A stretch of DNA of 64,000 nucleotides from Paenibacillus koleovorans NBRC 103111 (GCF_004000845.1 NZ_BIMA01000007.1:48403-112402); one strand, 5' to 3'. Positions 24,782 to 33,905 are shown, numbered from the stretch's first letter. Notes: a model not told the origin generated them from the letters alone. Numbers and translations: made by a program.

Positions 24782-26269
24782 GTGAAAATGTCGATCCGAG
24801 GAAAGCTGATCGTTTCCCATGTGGCGATGATAATTGTACCGGCGCTGCTCCTGGTCATCGCGGCGATTTTGGCCGGACAGTTTTTTTTCAATGACCGAGA
24901 GGCGACCTTTGAGGCCGAAGGCAAGTCGGGGGCGAATATGCTGCAGCACAGCGAGGTGTTCGCAGGCCTAAGCTTCCTGCTGCGGGTGAACCCGGAGCTG
25001 CTGGCCGATCCGACTTTTCTGAGGCGTACGGACGATCGGCTGCAGGAGGAAGGGGCGGCGATAGCGGTACTCCGCGAGGGGAGGCTCCTGTTTGTTTCCT
25101 CCTCGCTAATCGCCGATCAGAGTTTGGCGGATAAGCTCATGAATTTGCCCGCTAACCGCGAGCATGGGCCGGGCTTTAACAAGTGGATTGAATCCGAAGG
25201 CACCTCCTACTTCGTCCGAAGCGCGGCCTTGAACACGAGCGGCGAGACAGAGGGCACCGATGGCATTACCCTTTATTTGCTGGAAAACAAGGACCGGCTT
25301 CCTCGCTTCTGGCTTATCCCTCTTCTGTTCCTGTTCCTGCTGCTCGTTATCGGCGGGACGAACGGGGTGCTGTCCTATTCGGTGTCTCGCAGTATCGTAA
25401 GGCCGCTCCGCGAGCTTACTCACGCTGCCCATCAGATCAAGGAAGGCAATCTCGATGTGGAAGTGAAACGCCGCACCGGCGACGAGATCGGCGAGCTGAG
25501 CGCCGCTTTCAAGGAGATGCGGCTGCGGCTGAAGCAGTCGATCGCCGCGCAGCTGCAGGCGGAGGACAACCGCAAGCAAATGCTGGCGAGCATCTCGCAT
25601 GATCTGAAGACGCCGATTACAGCGGTCTCCAACTGCATCGAAGCGCTGCATGACGGTATCGCGGACACGCCGGAGCGCCAGAACAAGTACTATCGGATGA
25701 TGCAGCAGAAGATGCATGAGATGAACCATTTGATCGACGAGCTGTTCCTGTTCTCGAAGCTCGATATGCGCAAGGAACATTTCCGATTCGAGCGGATCGA
25801 CATCGTCGCCTATCTCGAGGACTATGTGGAGGAGCTGAAGCATGATCCGCGCTTGGAAGGAGTAGCTATTACTCTGGAACGGGAGTCGGCAGGACCGATG
25901 CCGGTAATGGCGGATCACGACAAGCTGAGACGCGTCTTTTCGAACATCGTGGACAACAGCCTGAAGCATATGGATGGCGGACACCGCAGACTGGCTTTTG
26001 AGTTATCTATGCTCGATTCTCGAATCCGCGTGGTTGTACGGGACAATGGGAGAGGAACAGACCCTGCCGAGCTGCCTTTCTTGTTCGACAGCTTTTACCG
26101 AGCCGATCTCTCGCGCAACTCTACAACCGGCGGAAGCGGATTAGGTCTCTCGATCGTCCGGCATATTATCGAAGCTCATGGCGGAGTTGTGGAAGCGGCC
26201 GGTGCGCCAGGAGAAGGACTAGCCATTACGATGACGCTGGATCAAGCCAGGGAAGCAGGTGGGGTATGA
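24782..26269 (+). CDS. Sensor histidine kinase (HAMP, HisKA, HATPase)
   Basis: A 495-residue membrane kinase. Two transmembrane helices (about 12-34 and 181-203) enclose an extracellular sensor of about 145 residues. HAMP is at about 205-255 (RPLRELTHAAHQIKEGNLDV). HisKA carries SISHDLKTP with the phospho-accepting His at about residue 273. HATPase has NIVDNSLKH, DNGRGTD and GGSGLGLSI. The signal is unknown. It precedes and overlaps its response regulator by four bases (ATGA), the reverse of the commonest order. GTG 24782 follows AGGAGGGGG; an ATG at 24788 is an alternative. Confidence 0.92.
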   Translation: MKMSIRGKLIVSHVAMIIVPALLLVIAAILAGQFFFNDREATFEAEGKSGANMLQHSEVFAGLSFLLRVNPELLADPTFLRRTDDRLQEEGAAIAVLREGRLLFVSSSLIADQSLADKLMNLPANREHGPGFNKWIESEGTSYFVRSAALNTSGETEGTDGITLYLLENKDRLPRFWLIPLLFLFLLLVIGGTNGVLSYSVSRSIVRPLRELTHAAHQIKEGNLDVEVKRRTGDEIGELSAAFKEMRLRLKQSIAAQLQAEDNRKQMLASISHDLKTPITAVSNCIEALHDGIADTPERQNKYYRMMQQKMHEMNHLIDELFLFSKLDMRKEHFRFERIDIVAYLEDYVEELKHDPRLEGVAITLERESAGPMPVMADHDKLRRVFSNIVDNSLKHMDGGHRRLAFELSMLDSRIRVVVRDNGRGTDPAELPFLFDSFYRADLSRNSTTGGSGLGLSIVRHIIEAHGGVVEAAGAPGEGLAITMTLDQAREAGGV

Positions 26270-26991
26270 AGAAGCGCATTCTCATCATTGAAGACGAACC
26301 GGTAATCGCAGAAGTGCAGAAAGACTACTTGGAGGCGGCGGGATTCGAAACCGCGCTGGCGCGTTCGGGCGATTCCGGGTTGAATCGAAGCTTGAACGAG
26401 TCTTTCGATTTAATTTTGCTGGACCTAATGCTACCTGGGGTCGATGGTTTCGAGATATGCCGACGCGTGCGCCAGGCGAAAAATGTACCGATCCTGATCG
26501 TCTCCGCCAAAAAAGAGGAGGTCGATAAAATTCGCGGCTTCGGGCTTGGCGCAGACGACTATATTTTGAAGCCGTTCAGCTTGGGCGAGCTGGTTGCACG
26601 GGTGAAAGCCCATCTCGCGCGATTCGAACGGTTGACGGCTTCCGGGTCGGGAGCCGAATCCGTTGGAGGCATTGGCAGCATTGGCAGCAAAGATCAAATC
26701 GTCGTAGACGGCATTCGCATCGACAAGCTGGCGCGCAAAGTGTATGTCTGGGATGCGGAAGTCAGCTTCACGTCCAAGGAATACGAGCTGCTGCTGTTTC
26801 TCGTCTCGAATCCGAACCGGGTGTTTCGCAAGGAAGAGCTGTTCGAGCGGATCTGGGGGTTGGACTCGCTAGGCGATATCGCCACCGTGACCGTGCATAT
26901 CAGCAAGCTGCGTGAAAAAATCGAGCGTCAGCCATCCAAGCCGCAGTACATAGACACGGTATGGGGCGTCGGCTACCGTTTCAATATTTAG
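26266..26991 (+). CDS. OmpR/PhoB-family response regulator
   Basis: A 241-residue regulator. The receiver domain (1-118) has the acidic pocket IIEDE, phospho-acceptor Asp53 in ILLDLMLPG, Thr/Ser in IVSAKKEEVD and Lys in DDYILKPFS. A Gly/Ser-rich linker (about 125-143) leads to the winged-helix DNA-binding domain (about 147-241), ending IDTVWGVGYRFNI. It is co-translated with the kinase before it. Targets are not evident; the adjacent membrane-protein gene at 27010 is the nearest candidate. Confidence 0.95.
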   Translation: MKKRILIIEDEPVIAEVQKDYLEAAGFETALARSGDSGLNRSLNESFDLILLDLMLPGVDGFEICRRVRQAKNVPILIVSAKKEEVDKIRGFGLGADDYILKPFSLGELVARVKAHLARFERLTASGSGAESVGGIGSIGSKDQIVVDGIRIDKLARKVYVWDAEVSFTSKEYELLLFLVSNPNRVFRKEELFERIWGLDSLGDIATVTVHISKLREKIERQPSKPQYIDTVWGVGYRFNI

Positions 26992-27009
26992 AGAGCAGGT
27001 GATTGGAAC

Positions 27010-27525
27010 GTGAGCGGGAATCGCATCTCTCAGACGACGCGCAAATGGCTGTTGTCGCTGCACTTGCTGTTTAGCGGCATTTTGCTTGGGTGTACGGTCG
27101 TTATCGTTATTCTAAGTATTACGGCATTGACCACAGCTTCCTCCGATACGCTGCGCAGCTGTTATCAGGTCATGAATATCGTGGCGGGCTCCAGCATCCG
27201 GGTTTCTTCCATCGGGATGGTCGTGACCGGCGTGTTGTTGTCGGTATGGACGCATTGGGGGTTGTTCCGGTATTACTGGCTGATCTACAAGCAAGTGATG
27301 ACGCTCGCTTCCATCGGAGTTGGAATTATCGGCTTCTACATGTGGAGCATGAAGGGCATTGAGCTGGTGGAAAGCGTTGGGCTCGACGCGGTGCATTCCT
27401 CAGCTTATGTGATCAACGCTCAGCAGCTATGGGTCGGACTGATATTTCAAGTTATTTCGCTAGTTTCCATGTTCGTCATCTCCGTTTTTAAACCTTGGGG
27501 GAGACGTGTTCCACGAATACAATAG
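27010..27525 (+). CDS. Integral membrane protein of unknown function (four helices)
   Basis: A 171-residue hydrophobic protein with four predicted transmembrane helices (about 17-40, 55-78, 90-110, 136-160). It resembles DUF2269-type or CopD-like small membrane proteins, but that is only an impression. It begins 18 bp after the response regulator and is probably in the same operon, so it could be an output or accessory sensor of that system. GTG 27010 has an AGGTGA-type site upstream. Confidence 0.65.
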   Translation: MSGNRISQTTRKWLLSLHLLFSGILLGCTVVIVILSITALTTASSDTLRSCYQVMNIVAGSSIRVSSIGMVVTGVLLSVWTHWGLFRYYWLIYKQVMTLASIGVGIIGFYMWSMKGIELVESVGLDAVHSSAYVINAQQLWVGLIFQVISLVSMFVISVFKPWGRRVPRIQ

Positions 27526-27530
27526 GTGGG

Positions 27531-27566
27531 CCGGCCCCGGCAGTTAGCCGGGGTATGCCGTTTTTC
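27531..27566 (+). terminator. Terminator of the two-component operon
   Basis: CCCCGGC-AGTTA-GCCGGGG forms the core, extended by CGGC and GCCG, with TTTTTC after it. Confidence 0.8.
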
Positions 27567-27572
27567 ACTCGT

Positions 27573-27602
27573 TTTACTCCTTTGCCACGAATATAGTACA
27601 AT
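27573..27602 (+). promoter_or_regulatory. Sigma-A promoter of prmA
   Basis: TTTACT (27573-27578), 18 bp and TACAAT (27597-27602), about 40 bp before prmA and directly after the upstream terminator. Confidence 0.55.
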
Positions 27603-27642
27603 AGCTGGGAAGGTTTGCAAGGGAAAGGGGTATTCGAGCAAG

Positions 27643-28629
27643 ATGCGCTGGCATGAAATTACGATACATACGACTGAAGAAGCGGTGGAGATGATCTCCA
27701 ATTATTTTCATGAGCTAGGTGCAGGTGGCGTCTCTATTGAAGAGTCGGGGACTCTGAACAAGGAACGAGACACTTCCTTCGGCCAATGGTACGAGAAACC
27801 TTTGAACGACATTCCCGAGGGAGAGGCGGAGATGAAAGCGTATTTCGCCGAGCCGGTCGATTTGGAGTCGCATGTGCAGGGACTGCGGGAATTTTGTGAC
27901 ATGTTGCGCGACGAAATCGGGATCGATCCCGGCCGTGCGACGATTACCGTGCGCGAAGTGGACGAGGAGGATTGGGCGAACGCTTGGAAGCAGTACTACA
28001 AGCCGCTGCGCATCTCGGATCGGTTGACGATCAAGCCGACCTGGGAGACGTACGTCCCGGAGCGTTCCGACGAGCTGATCATCGAGCTCGATCCGGGGAT
28101 GGCGTTTGGAACCGGTACACATCCTACGACTTCGCTATGCATGCAGGCGTTGGAGAAGACGTTGAAGCCCGGCGTCAATGTCATCGATGTGGGCACAGGG
28201 TCGGGCGTGTTGGCGATCGCGGCTGTGAAGCTTGGCGCGAACCGGGTATTGGCGCTTGATCTCGATCCGATCGCGGTGACGAGTGCACTGGAGAATGTGA
28301 AGCTGAACGACATGGAGTCGCGTGTGTCCGTTGCGCTGAGCGATTTGCTGGGCATTCTCCGGCAAGGCGAGGGTGGGGACTCGGATCGCGAGCCGCTTGC
28401 CGTGAAGCCGCCGGTCGAGCTGATCGTCGCCAATATTTTGGCGGAGATCATCCTGTTGTTTATCGACGATGTGTATGAGGCGCTTGTCCCGGGAGGCTTA
28501 TACATCGCATCCGGCATTTACAAAAACAAGGAAGAGGCTGTGGAGCAAGGCTTGCTGGCAGCAGGCTTCTCGATTGTCGAGAAACACCGGGATCAAGATT
28601 GGATCGCTTTCGTAGCGAAGAAAGGGTAG
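27643..28629 (+). CDS. prmA: Ribosomal protein L11 methyltransferase
   Basis: PrmA methylates lysines of ribosomal protein L11. The 328-residue product has the substrate-recognition N-domain (MRWHEITIHTTEEAVEMISN) and a Rossmann domain with the SAM motif VIDVGTGSGVLAIAA, the acidic LALDLDPIA strand and IVANILAEI. ATG 27643 follows AAAGGGG; a longer frame from 27526 includes the promoter and is rejected. As in Bacillus, it follows dnaJ at a distance and precedes rsmE and mtaB. Confidence 0.95.
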   Translation: MRWHEITIHTTEEAVEMISNYFHELGAGGVSIEESGTLNKERDTSFGQWYEKPLNDIPEGEAEMKAYFAEPVDLESHVQGLREFCDMLRDEIGIDPGRATITVREVDEEDWANAWKQYYKPLRISDRLTIKPTWETYVPERSDELIIELDPGMAFGTGTHPTTSLCMQALEKTLKPGVNVIDVGTGSGVLAIAAVKLGANRVLALDLDPIAVTSALENVKLNDMESRVSVALSDLLGILRQGEGGDSDREPLAVKPPVELIVANILAEIILLFIDDVYEALVPGGLYIASGIYKNKEEAVEQGLLAAGFSIVEKHRDQDWIAFVAKKG

Positions 28630-28637
28630 GTGAAGCC

Positions 28638-29312
28638 ATGGATTCGAACAGGTTTCTCGTCTATCCGCTGGAACATTTACCGTTCATTTTATTAGTGTTA
28701 GTGATCGCTTTTACTTTGCATGAATTCGCACACGCCTATTCCGCCTACAAGTTCGGCGACATGACCGCTTACAATGCAGGCCGGGTGACGCTCAATCCGA
28801 TGTCGCATCTGGATGTGCTGGGTACGATCCTCATCCTGATCGCCGGCTTCGGCTGGGCCAAGCCGGTGCCGGTGAACCGGGGGCGGTTCAAACACCCGCG
28901 GCTGATGGGGATCGTCGTCTCGGCCGTCGGCCCTTTGAGCAACTTATTGTTGGCGTTTATCGCGGCGATCGGGATTGGAATTATGTACAAGCTCGGCTTG
29001 TGGACCAACACCGATCCGAGCGGAAGCATAGTGGCACTTAAGCTGTTTCTTACCTATATGATAGGGTTGAATGCCCTGTTGTTTTTGTTTAATCTCATTC
29101 CGCTTCCCCCGCTGGACGGATACCGAATCATTGAGGACCTGGCTCCGATACATACACGAATTAAGATGCAACAATACGAGCAATGGGGCATATTCGCTTT
29201 TTTGATCATGGCATTTATTCCGCCGATCAATCGGGTCACACTTCAGCCGATCTTGATGTACACGGAAGATATTAAGAATGGACTATTACGTTTTGTGGGT
29301 ATGTTTCTGTAG
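28638..29312 (+). CDS. Site-2 protease family (M50) membrane metalloprotease
   Basis: A 224-residue membrane protein with the M50 zinc motif HEFAH in the first helix, the conserved NPMSHLDVLGTI and GWAKPVPVN segments, and the third ligand in PLPPLDGYRI. About six transmembrane helices are visible. There is no PDZ domain, so it belongs to the short, minimal class and not the RseP type; the substrate is unknown. It starts 8 bp after prmA with an AGGTGA site and is probably co-transcribed. Confidence 0.88.
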   Translation: MDSNRFLVYPLEHLPFILLVLVIAFTLHEFAHAYSAYKFGDMTAYNAGRVTLNPMSHLDVLGTILILIAGFGWAKPVPVNRGRFKHPRLMGIVVSAVGPLSNLLLAFIAAIGIGIMYKLGLWTNTDPSGSIVALKLFLTYMIGLNALLFLFNLIPLPPLDGYRIIEDLAPIHTRIKMQQYEQWGIFAFLIMAFIPPINRVTLQPILMYTEDIKNGLLRFVGMFL

Positions 29313-29318
29313 TGATCA

Positions 29319-29347
29319 GGTCTTCTCCTCCGGAGAGGCCCTTTTCA
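29319..29347. terminator. Terminator between the M50 protease gene and the Rpn gene
   Basis: GGTCTTCTCC pairs with GGAGAGGCC around TCC, followed by CTTTTC. It lies between two converging genes. Confidence 0.65.
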
Positions 29348-30310
29348 TTTGGGGGTTCGCGGCAGCAATCTGATTTGTTCCAGCGGCAAGTCGGTCATGT
29401 TGGCTACTTGTTCAGGTGTAAAGCCTTTGTCTAGCATGACTGTAGCAATTTGGAGTTTCCCTTGGAGCTTTCCTTGCTCAATCCCTTTCTCAATCCCCTT
29501 CTCGATCCCTTCCTCATAGCCCCAACGTTTCCACGCCGGCATCAACTCCAGCAATTGCTCGCTCTCGGCCGGGTAATCTTTACGCAGCTCCTTCATGATA
29601 GCCTCGTCCTCCTCTTGAACAGGTTCGAAATATAAATCGGCAAACGACATAATTAGTGCCAAACGGGCTGCATCCAAGTTGGAGGTCAATCGGAGTATCA
29701 TACGAAGAAAGGCCATCCGAGCTTGACGACGCTCATTTCTAGTATAGCCCATTTTACTGAGGAGCGCAGCGGCAACAGGATTGCCGGAGTCCACAAAATC
29801 TCGCCAATTGCATTTCCGCAACTCGACCTTCAAATACTGAAAATTTAAAATCGGAATTCCGGGAAGCGACATAGTGAAAGCAGATTCTGCATCCGTAACG
29901 TCATCATAGGCAAATATGGCAATGGGCACGATCCAACGATGCTCTCGGCGATGGCGTTCGAACAGCCGACTGAAGTAAATGAACATCCGCGCGGAAAATT
30001 CGGGATCCTTGTAAGACTGAGTTTCGATCAGTAGCAGCAAATATGCATCGGACTCGGCCAACCGTGTTTCTATGAGCAAATCAAGGACGCGCTTCTCTTC
30101 ACCAATCAGATCAACCAACAGCTCTTGCATGAGCAGCCGGGTATGCGCGGGATTAATCATTCGATAGAGGTCTGGAAAAAACAGCTGCAAGAAATCGAGG
30201 AAAAACGTCTGAAGCAGCTTCTTAAACGCTTCATCATGCGGCTTTGGAGGTTTGGGAGCGCCGGAGCTTGAATATTGACCTCGAGGCTCGGCAACCAGGT
30301 AAGAACTCAT
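29345..30310 (-). CDS. Rpn-family recombination-promoting nuclease/putative transposase
   Basis: A 321-residue PD-(D/E)XK nuclease of the Rpn/YhgA type. It has the N-terminal PHDEAFKKLLQTFF motif, the catalytic core LDLLIETRL followed by LLLLIETQSYKD (the E-x-Q half of the active site), and RHRREHRWIVPIAIF. The C-terminal tail has the repeated GIEKGIEKGIEQGKLQGKLQ typical of this family. Rpn proteins promote RecA-independent DNA exchange in Escherichia coli. ATG 30310 follows AAGGAGA. It is a lone gene in reverse orientation with its own promoter, which holds a LexA-like box. Confidence 0.85.
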   Translation of the reverse strand: MSSYLVAEPRGQYSSSGAPKPPKPHDEAFKKLLQTFFLDFLQLFFPDLYRMINPAHTRLLMQELLVDLIGEEKRVLDLLIETRLAESDAYLLLLIETQSYKDPEFSARMFIYFSRLFERHRREHRWIVPIAIFAYDDVTDAESAFTMSLPGIPILNFQYLKVELRKCNWRDFVDSGNPVAAALLSKMGYTRNERRQARMAFLRMILRLTSNLDAARLALIMSFADLYFEPVQEEDEAIMKELRKDYPAESEQLLELMPAWKRWGYEEGIEKGIEKGIEQGKLQGKLQIATVMLDKGFTPEQVANMTDLPLEQIRLLPRTPK

Positions 30311-30346
30311 AAGGATGTCTCCTTGAGTAAAAATTTGGATATTAGT

Positions 30347-30375
30347 ATAATATCGAACGTTTGTTCTTGTGTCAA
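30347..30375 (-). promoter_or_regulatory. Sigma-A promoter of the Rpn gene with a LexA-like box in the spacer
   Basis: On the minus strand TTGACA (30375-30370), 17 bp and TATTAT (30352-30347). Within the spacer, GAACAAACGTTC (30366-30355) matches the core of the Bacillus LexA/SOS box CGAACRNRYGTTYC. LexA bound there would block polymerase, so the nuclease is predicted to be induced by DNA damage. Confidence 0.6.
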
Positions 30376-30497
30376 GTTGCAGTGCCATTCCTTTCCCTTA
30401 GTGGATTTTTGGGATGAAAAGTTGTAAGATGTAGGGTGGACATTCGACACTAGGATGGAACTCCGGCGCAAACAGGCTGGATCAGCGAGGAACGAGC

Positions 30498-31256
30498 ATG
30501 CAGCGTTATTTTATTCCTGCGGGGCAATTAACCGATACCGAAGCGACAATAACCGGCGAGGACGCTCATCATCTCATTAAGGTGATGCGGGCGCGCGCGG
30601 GAGAAACGATTATATGCAGCGACGGCGAAGGCCGGGAAGTGTTGGCGGAGATCTTAACAACGGATTCGGGCACGGTCCGCGCCAAAGTGATCGAGCATCT
30701 GCCGCTCCACGCAGAGCCGGCCGTCCAAGTGTGGATCGCCCAGAGCTTGCCGAAAGGCGACAAGCTGGAGACGGTCATCCAGAAGGGAACCGAGATCGGA
30801 GCGAGCCGGTTCATCCCGTTTTTGTCGGCGAGGACTATCGTCCAATATGATGAGCGCAAGGAAGCAAAGCGGGTCGACCGCTGGCGCAAAATCGCCAAAG
30901 AGGCAGCCGAGCAAGCCCACCGCAACAAGGTACCGCAGATCGATTCGCCCCTCGCATGGAAAAAACTGCTCCAGGCAGCTAACGAGGCGGATGCAGCGTT
31001 TTTTTGCTATGAGAAACCAAGCGGGTCACAGCTGCGAACGGCCATCCGGGAGGCGCTCGAGCAAGCCCCGAGGGACAAGCTCAAGCTAATGCTGATCATA
31101 GGTCCGGAAGGCGGCTTTACCGAGCAGGAGCTGCAGGAGGCGGAAGCGGCGGGCTGTCGAGCCGTCAGCCTGGGAGCGAGAATATTGCGCACGGAAACGG
31201 CCGGCATGGTTGGGCTGACGTGCATTTTATACGAAAGTGGAGAGATGGGAGGCTGA
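30498..31256 (+). CDS. rsmE: 16S rRNA (uracil(1498)-N(3))-methyltransferase
   Basis: A 252-residue SPOUT methyltransferase that modifies U1498 of 16S rRNA. The N-terminal PUA-like domain (MQRYFIPAGQL, then GEDAHHLIKVMRARAGE) precedes the trefoil-knot domain with LMLIIGPEGGFTEQEL and VSLGARILRTETA. The ATG at 30498 has a GAGGAACG site. It precedes mtaB by four bases, as yqeU precedes yqeV in Bacillus. Confidence 0.95.
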   Translation: MQRYFIPAGQLTDTEATITGEDAHHLIKVMRARAGETIICSDGEGREVLAEILTTDSGTVRAKVIEHLPLHAEPAVQVWIAQSLPKGDKLETVIQKGTEIGASRFIPFLSARTIVQYDERKEAKRVDRWRKIAKEAAEQAHRNKVPQIDSPLAWKKLLQAANEADAAFFCYEKPSGSQLRTAIREALEQAPRDKLKLMLIIGPEGGFTEQELQEAEAAGCRAVSLGARILRTETAGMVGLTCILYESGEMGG

Positions 31257-31260
31257 TTGT

Positions 31261-32625
31261 ATGCCTACAGTCGCGTTTCATACGTTAGGCTGCAAAGTTA
31301 ATTTTTACGATACCGAAGCGATCTGGCAGCTGTTCAAAAACGACGGCTACGAGCAAGTCGATTTCGAGCAGACCGCCGATGTGTACGTCGTCAATACATG
31401 CACGGTAACGAACACGGGAGACAAAAAGAGCCGCCAAATCATTCGCCGGGCGATTCGCCGCAATCCGGATGCGGTTGTGGCCGTAACGGGCTGCTACGCG
31501 CAAACCTCGCCGGCCGAGCTGCTGGCCATTCCAGGCGTTGATCTCGTAATCGGGACGCAGGACCGGGATAAAATACTTCCCCTCATTCGAAATTTCGAGC
31601 AGGATCGCAAGCCGATTAATGCAGTACGCAACATTATGAAAACCCGCGAATTCGAAGAGCTGGATGTACCTGCTTTTGACGACCGGACACGGGCTTTTCT
31701 GAAAATTCAAGAGGGCTGCAACAACTTCTGCACGTTCTGCATCATTCCATGGTCGCGCGGACTAATGCGGAGCCGCAAGCCGGACAGCGTCATCAAACAG
31801 GCGGAGATGCTTGTGGGAGCCGGGTACCAGGAAATCGTCCTGACCGGTATTCATACAGGCGGCTATGGAGAAGATATGGAACACTATAGCTTAGCCGATT
31901 TGCTGTGGGATTTGGACAAGGTCGAAGGGCTGAAGCGCATCCGCATTTCCTCGATTGAAGCGAGCCAGATCAACGACCGCGTGATCGAAGTGCTGAACGC
32001 CTCGCCGAAAATGTGCCGCCACCTGCATATTCCGCTGCAGTCCGGGGACGACCGGGTACTGGCGCGCATGCGCCGCAAATACACGACGGCCGAATTCGGG
32101 GAGAAAATCAGAAAAATTCATGAAGCAATGCCAGGCGTAGCGATTACGACGGATGTGATCGTAGGTTTTCCGGGTGAGACCGAGGAGATGTTCCGAGAAG
32201 GCGTTGCGTTCATGGAGCAGATGGGCTTTGCGGAAATGCACGTGTTTCCTTACTCGAAACGGACGGGGACGCCGGCGGCGCGCATGGAGGACCAGGTAGA
32301 CGAGGAATTGAAAAACGAGCGCGTTCATGAATTGATCGACTTGTCCGAGCGGATGCAGCTGGCCTATGCGGAACGTTACGTGGGACAAACGCTTGAAGTC
32401 ATCCCGGAGCGGACGTACAAGGGGGCGCCGGACGGCGGCTGGATCAACGGGTATTCCGACAACTACTTGAACGTCGTGTTTGAAGGCGCGGAGGAGCTCA
32501 TCGGTCGAGTATGCGAGGTCCGCATTACGGAAGCGGGTGTGAATGAGTGCCGCGGACAGCTGATTCGGGTGCAGCAGTCTTCCGTTTCGGTTCCGAAGAA
32601 GAAGCTTCAGGCCGTATCGGGATAA
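31261..32625 (+). CDS. mtaB: tRNA (N6-threonylcarbamoyladenosine(37)-C2)-methylthiotransferase MtaB
   Basis: MtaB adds a methylthio group to t6A37 of tRNA. The 454-residue product has the N-terminal UPF0004 domain with three cysteines (LGCKVNFYD, NTCTVTNTG, TGCYAQ) and a second Fe-S cluster. The radical SAM motif is CNNFCTFC (EGCNNFCTFCIIP), and a C-terminal TRAM domain follows. ATG 31261 is used because GGGAGG stands before it; an earlier in-frame start overlaps rsmE. Confidence 0.95.
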   Translation: MPTVAFHTLGCKVNFYDTEAIWQLFKNDGYEQVDFEQTADVYVVNTCTVTNTGDKKSRQIIRRAIRRNPDAVVAVTGCYAQTSPAELLAIPGVDLVIGTQDRDKILPLIRNFEQDRKPINAVRNIMKTREFEELDVPAFDDRTRAFLKIQEGCNNFCTFCIIPWSRGLMRSRKPDSVIKQAEMLVGAGYQEIVLTGIHTGGYGEDMEHYSLADLLWDLDKVEGLKRIRISSIEASQINDRVIEVLNASPKMCRHLHIPLQSGDDRVLARMRRKYTTAEFGEKIRKIHEAMPGVAITTDVIVGFPGETEEMFREGVAFMEQMGFAEMHVFPYSKRTGTPAARMEDQVDEELKNERVHELIDLSERMQLAYAERYVGQTLEVIPERTYKGAPDGGWINGYSDNYLNVVFEGAEELIGRVCEVRITEAGVNECRGQLIRVQQSSVSVPKKKLQAVSG

Positions 32626-32760
32626 ACAGGAATAATTCGAAAGACAAAGGAATAAAAACAAAGCCATAACGGGATTTCGTTCTAGACCAGAGTCAAGGAC
32701 GGAATCTTTGTTGCATAAATGCATAAATGAACATATCGCGTAGGAAAGGAAGGTGGCCGC

Positions 32761-33201
32761 ATGGCTAACAAGGAGATTTCGGCAGGCGGTGTCGTGTTCA
32801 GAAGGAACGGGGATACCGTGGAGATTCAAATGATTAGGGACCGTTATGGAAAAATGACGCTGGCTAAAGGAAAAATCGAGGCGGGCGAATCGCTGGAGCA
32901 GACGGCGTTGCGGGAAATCGAAGAGGAAACCGGCATTGCCGGACGTATCCATCAAAAGCTGGAGACGGTTGTCTATCAATACGAGCATCCTATTCACGGG
33001 ACCGTGGACAAAGAAGTACACTATTACTTAGTCCAGGCGATCGACGGGCAGCATAAACCTCAAATCGAAGAAATCCACGGAGTCGAATGGGTGTCGCCCG
33101 AAGAAGCTTGGCAGAGGCAATCCGAGCAAGGCTACGACAACAATGACGGGGTGCTGCGCAGAGCGCTTCAACTATTAGGAAAAGAGGTAATCGGCCGGTG
33201 A
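32761..33201 (+). CDS. Nudix hydrolase
   Basis: A 146-residue single-domain Nudix protein. The signature runs from GKIEAGES to REIEEETGI and keeps the G, the E, the RE pair and the EE pair that bind metal. It starts ISAGGVVFRR and lies four bases over the start of deoC, so the two are translated together. The pairing with deoC suggests nucleotide sanitation or nucleoside turnover, but the substrate is not predictable. ATG follows AAGGAAGG. Confidence 0.88.
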   Translation: MANKEISAGGVVFRRNGDTVEIQMIRDRYGKMTLAKGKIEAGESLEQTALREIEEETGIAGRIHQKLETVVYQYEHPIHGTVDKEVHYYLVQAIDGQHKPQIEEIHGVEWVSPEEAWQRQSEQGYDNNDGVLRRALQLLGKEVIGR

Positions 33202-33905
33202 CGAATCCGATGCACGGTGCAGGAACGATTGATCTGGCCCAAGTGCCGCGTTATATTGACCATACTTTGCTCAAAGCGGATGCGACTTCGGCGATGATCG
33301 ACAAGGTATGCCGGGAAGCGGTGCAGTACGGCTTTTACAGCGTGTGTGTCAACGGCTTCTGGGTGCCGTTCTGCCGTGAGCAGCTGGCGGGCTCGAATGT
33401 GAACATTGCCGCGGTAGTCGGGTTCCCGCTCGGTGCAGGAGCCGCTGCGGCCAAAGCGTTCGAGGCCGCGAACGCAGCCGAGCGGGGAGCGACAGACATC
33501 GACATGGTGCTGGCAGTTGGCCTTATGCTGGAAGGCAATCATGCCGCGGTTCAGGCCGATATTCGCGAAGTTGTGCAAGCCGTTGAAGGTAAAGCGATTG
33601 TAAAAGTCATTCTCGAGACCGGCTTTTTAAACGACGAGCAGAAGAAAATTGCCTGCGAGCTGTCCGAACAAGCGGGAGCTCATTTCGTGAAAACATCGAC
33701 GGGCTTTGGGCCAGGCGGGGCGACGGTGGAAGACGTCCGCCTGATGCGGGCGGCCGTATCGGACCATGTCCAAGTGAAAGCGTCCGGCGGCGTCCGCGAC
33801 TGGGAGACGGCGAAGCGGATGATCGAGGCGGGCGCTACCCGGCTCGGCACCAGCTCCGGCGTCGCCATTATGAGCGGGGGCGTTTCGGCGCCTGCAGGTT
33901 ACTAA
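33198..33905 (+). CDS. deoC: Deoxyribose-phosphate aldolase
   Basis: DeoC splits 2-deoxyribose-5-phosphate to glyceraldehyde-3-phosphate and acetaldehyde. The 235-residue product shows YIDHTLLKADAT, VVGFPLGA, the DIDMVLAVG Asp, the Schiff-base lysine in FVKTSTGFG and the second lysine in VKASGGVRD. It starts with GTG inside the Nudix stop region. Its last 38 bp overlap the end of the oppositely oriented Na/Pi symporter gene. No other deo gene is nearby. Confidence 0.95.
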   Translation: MTNPMHGAGTIDLAQVPRYIDHTLLKADATSAMIDKVCREAVQYGFYSVCVNGFWVPFCREQLAGSNVNIAAVVGFPLGAGAAAAKAFEAANAAERGATDIDMVLAVGLMLEGNHAAVQADIREVVQAVEGKAIVKVILETGFLNDEQKKIACELSEQAGAHFVKTSTGFGPGGATVEDVRLMRAAVSDHVQVKASGGVRDWETAKRMIEAGATRLGTSSGVAIMSGGVSAPAGY

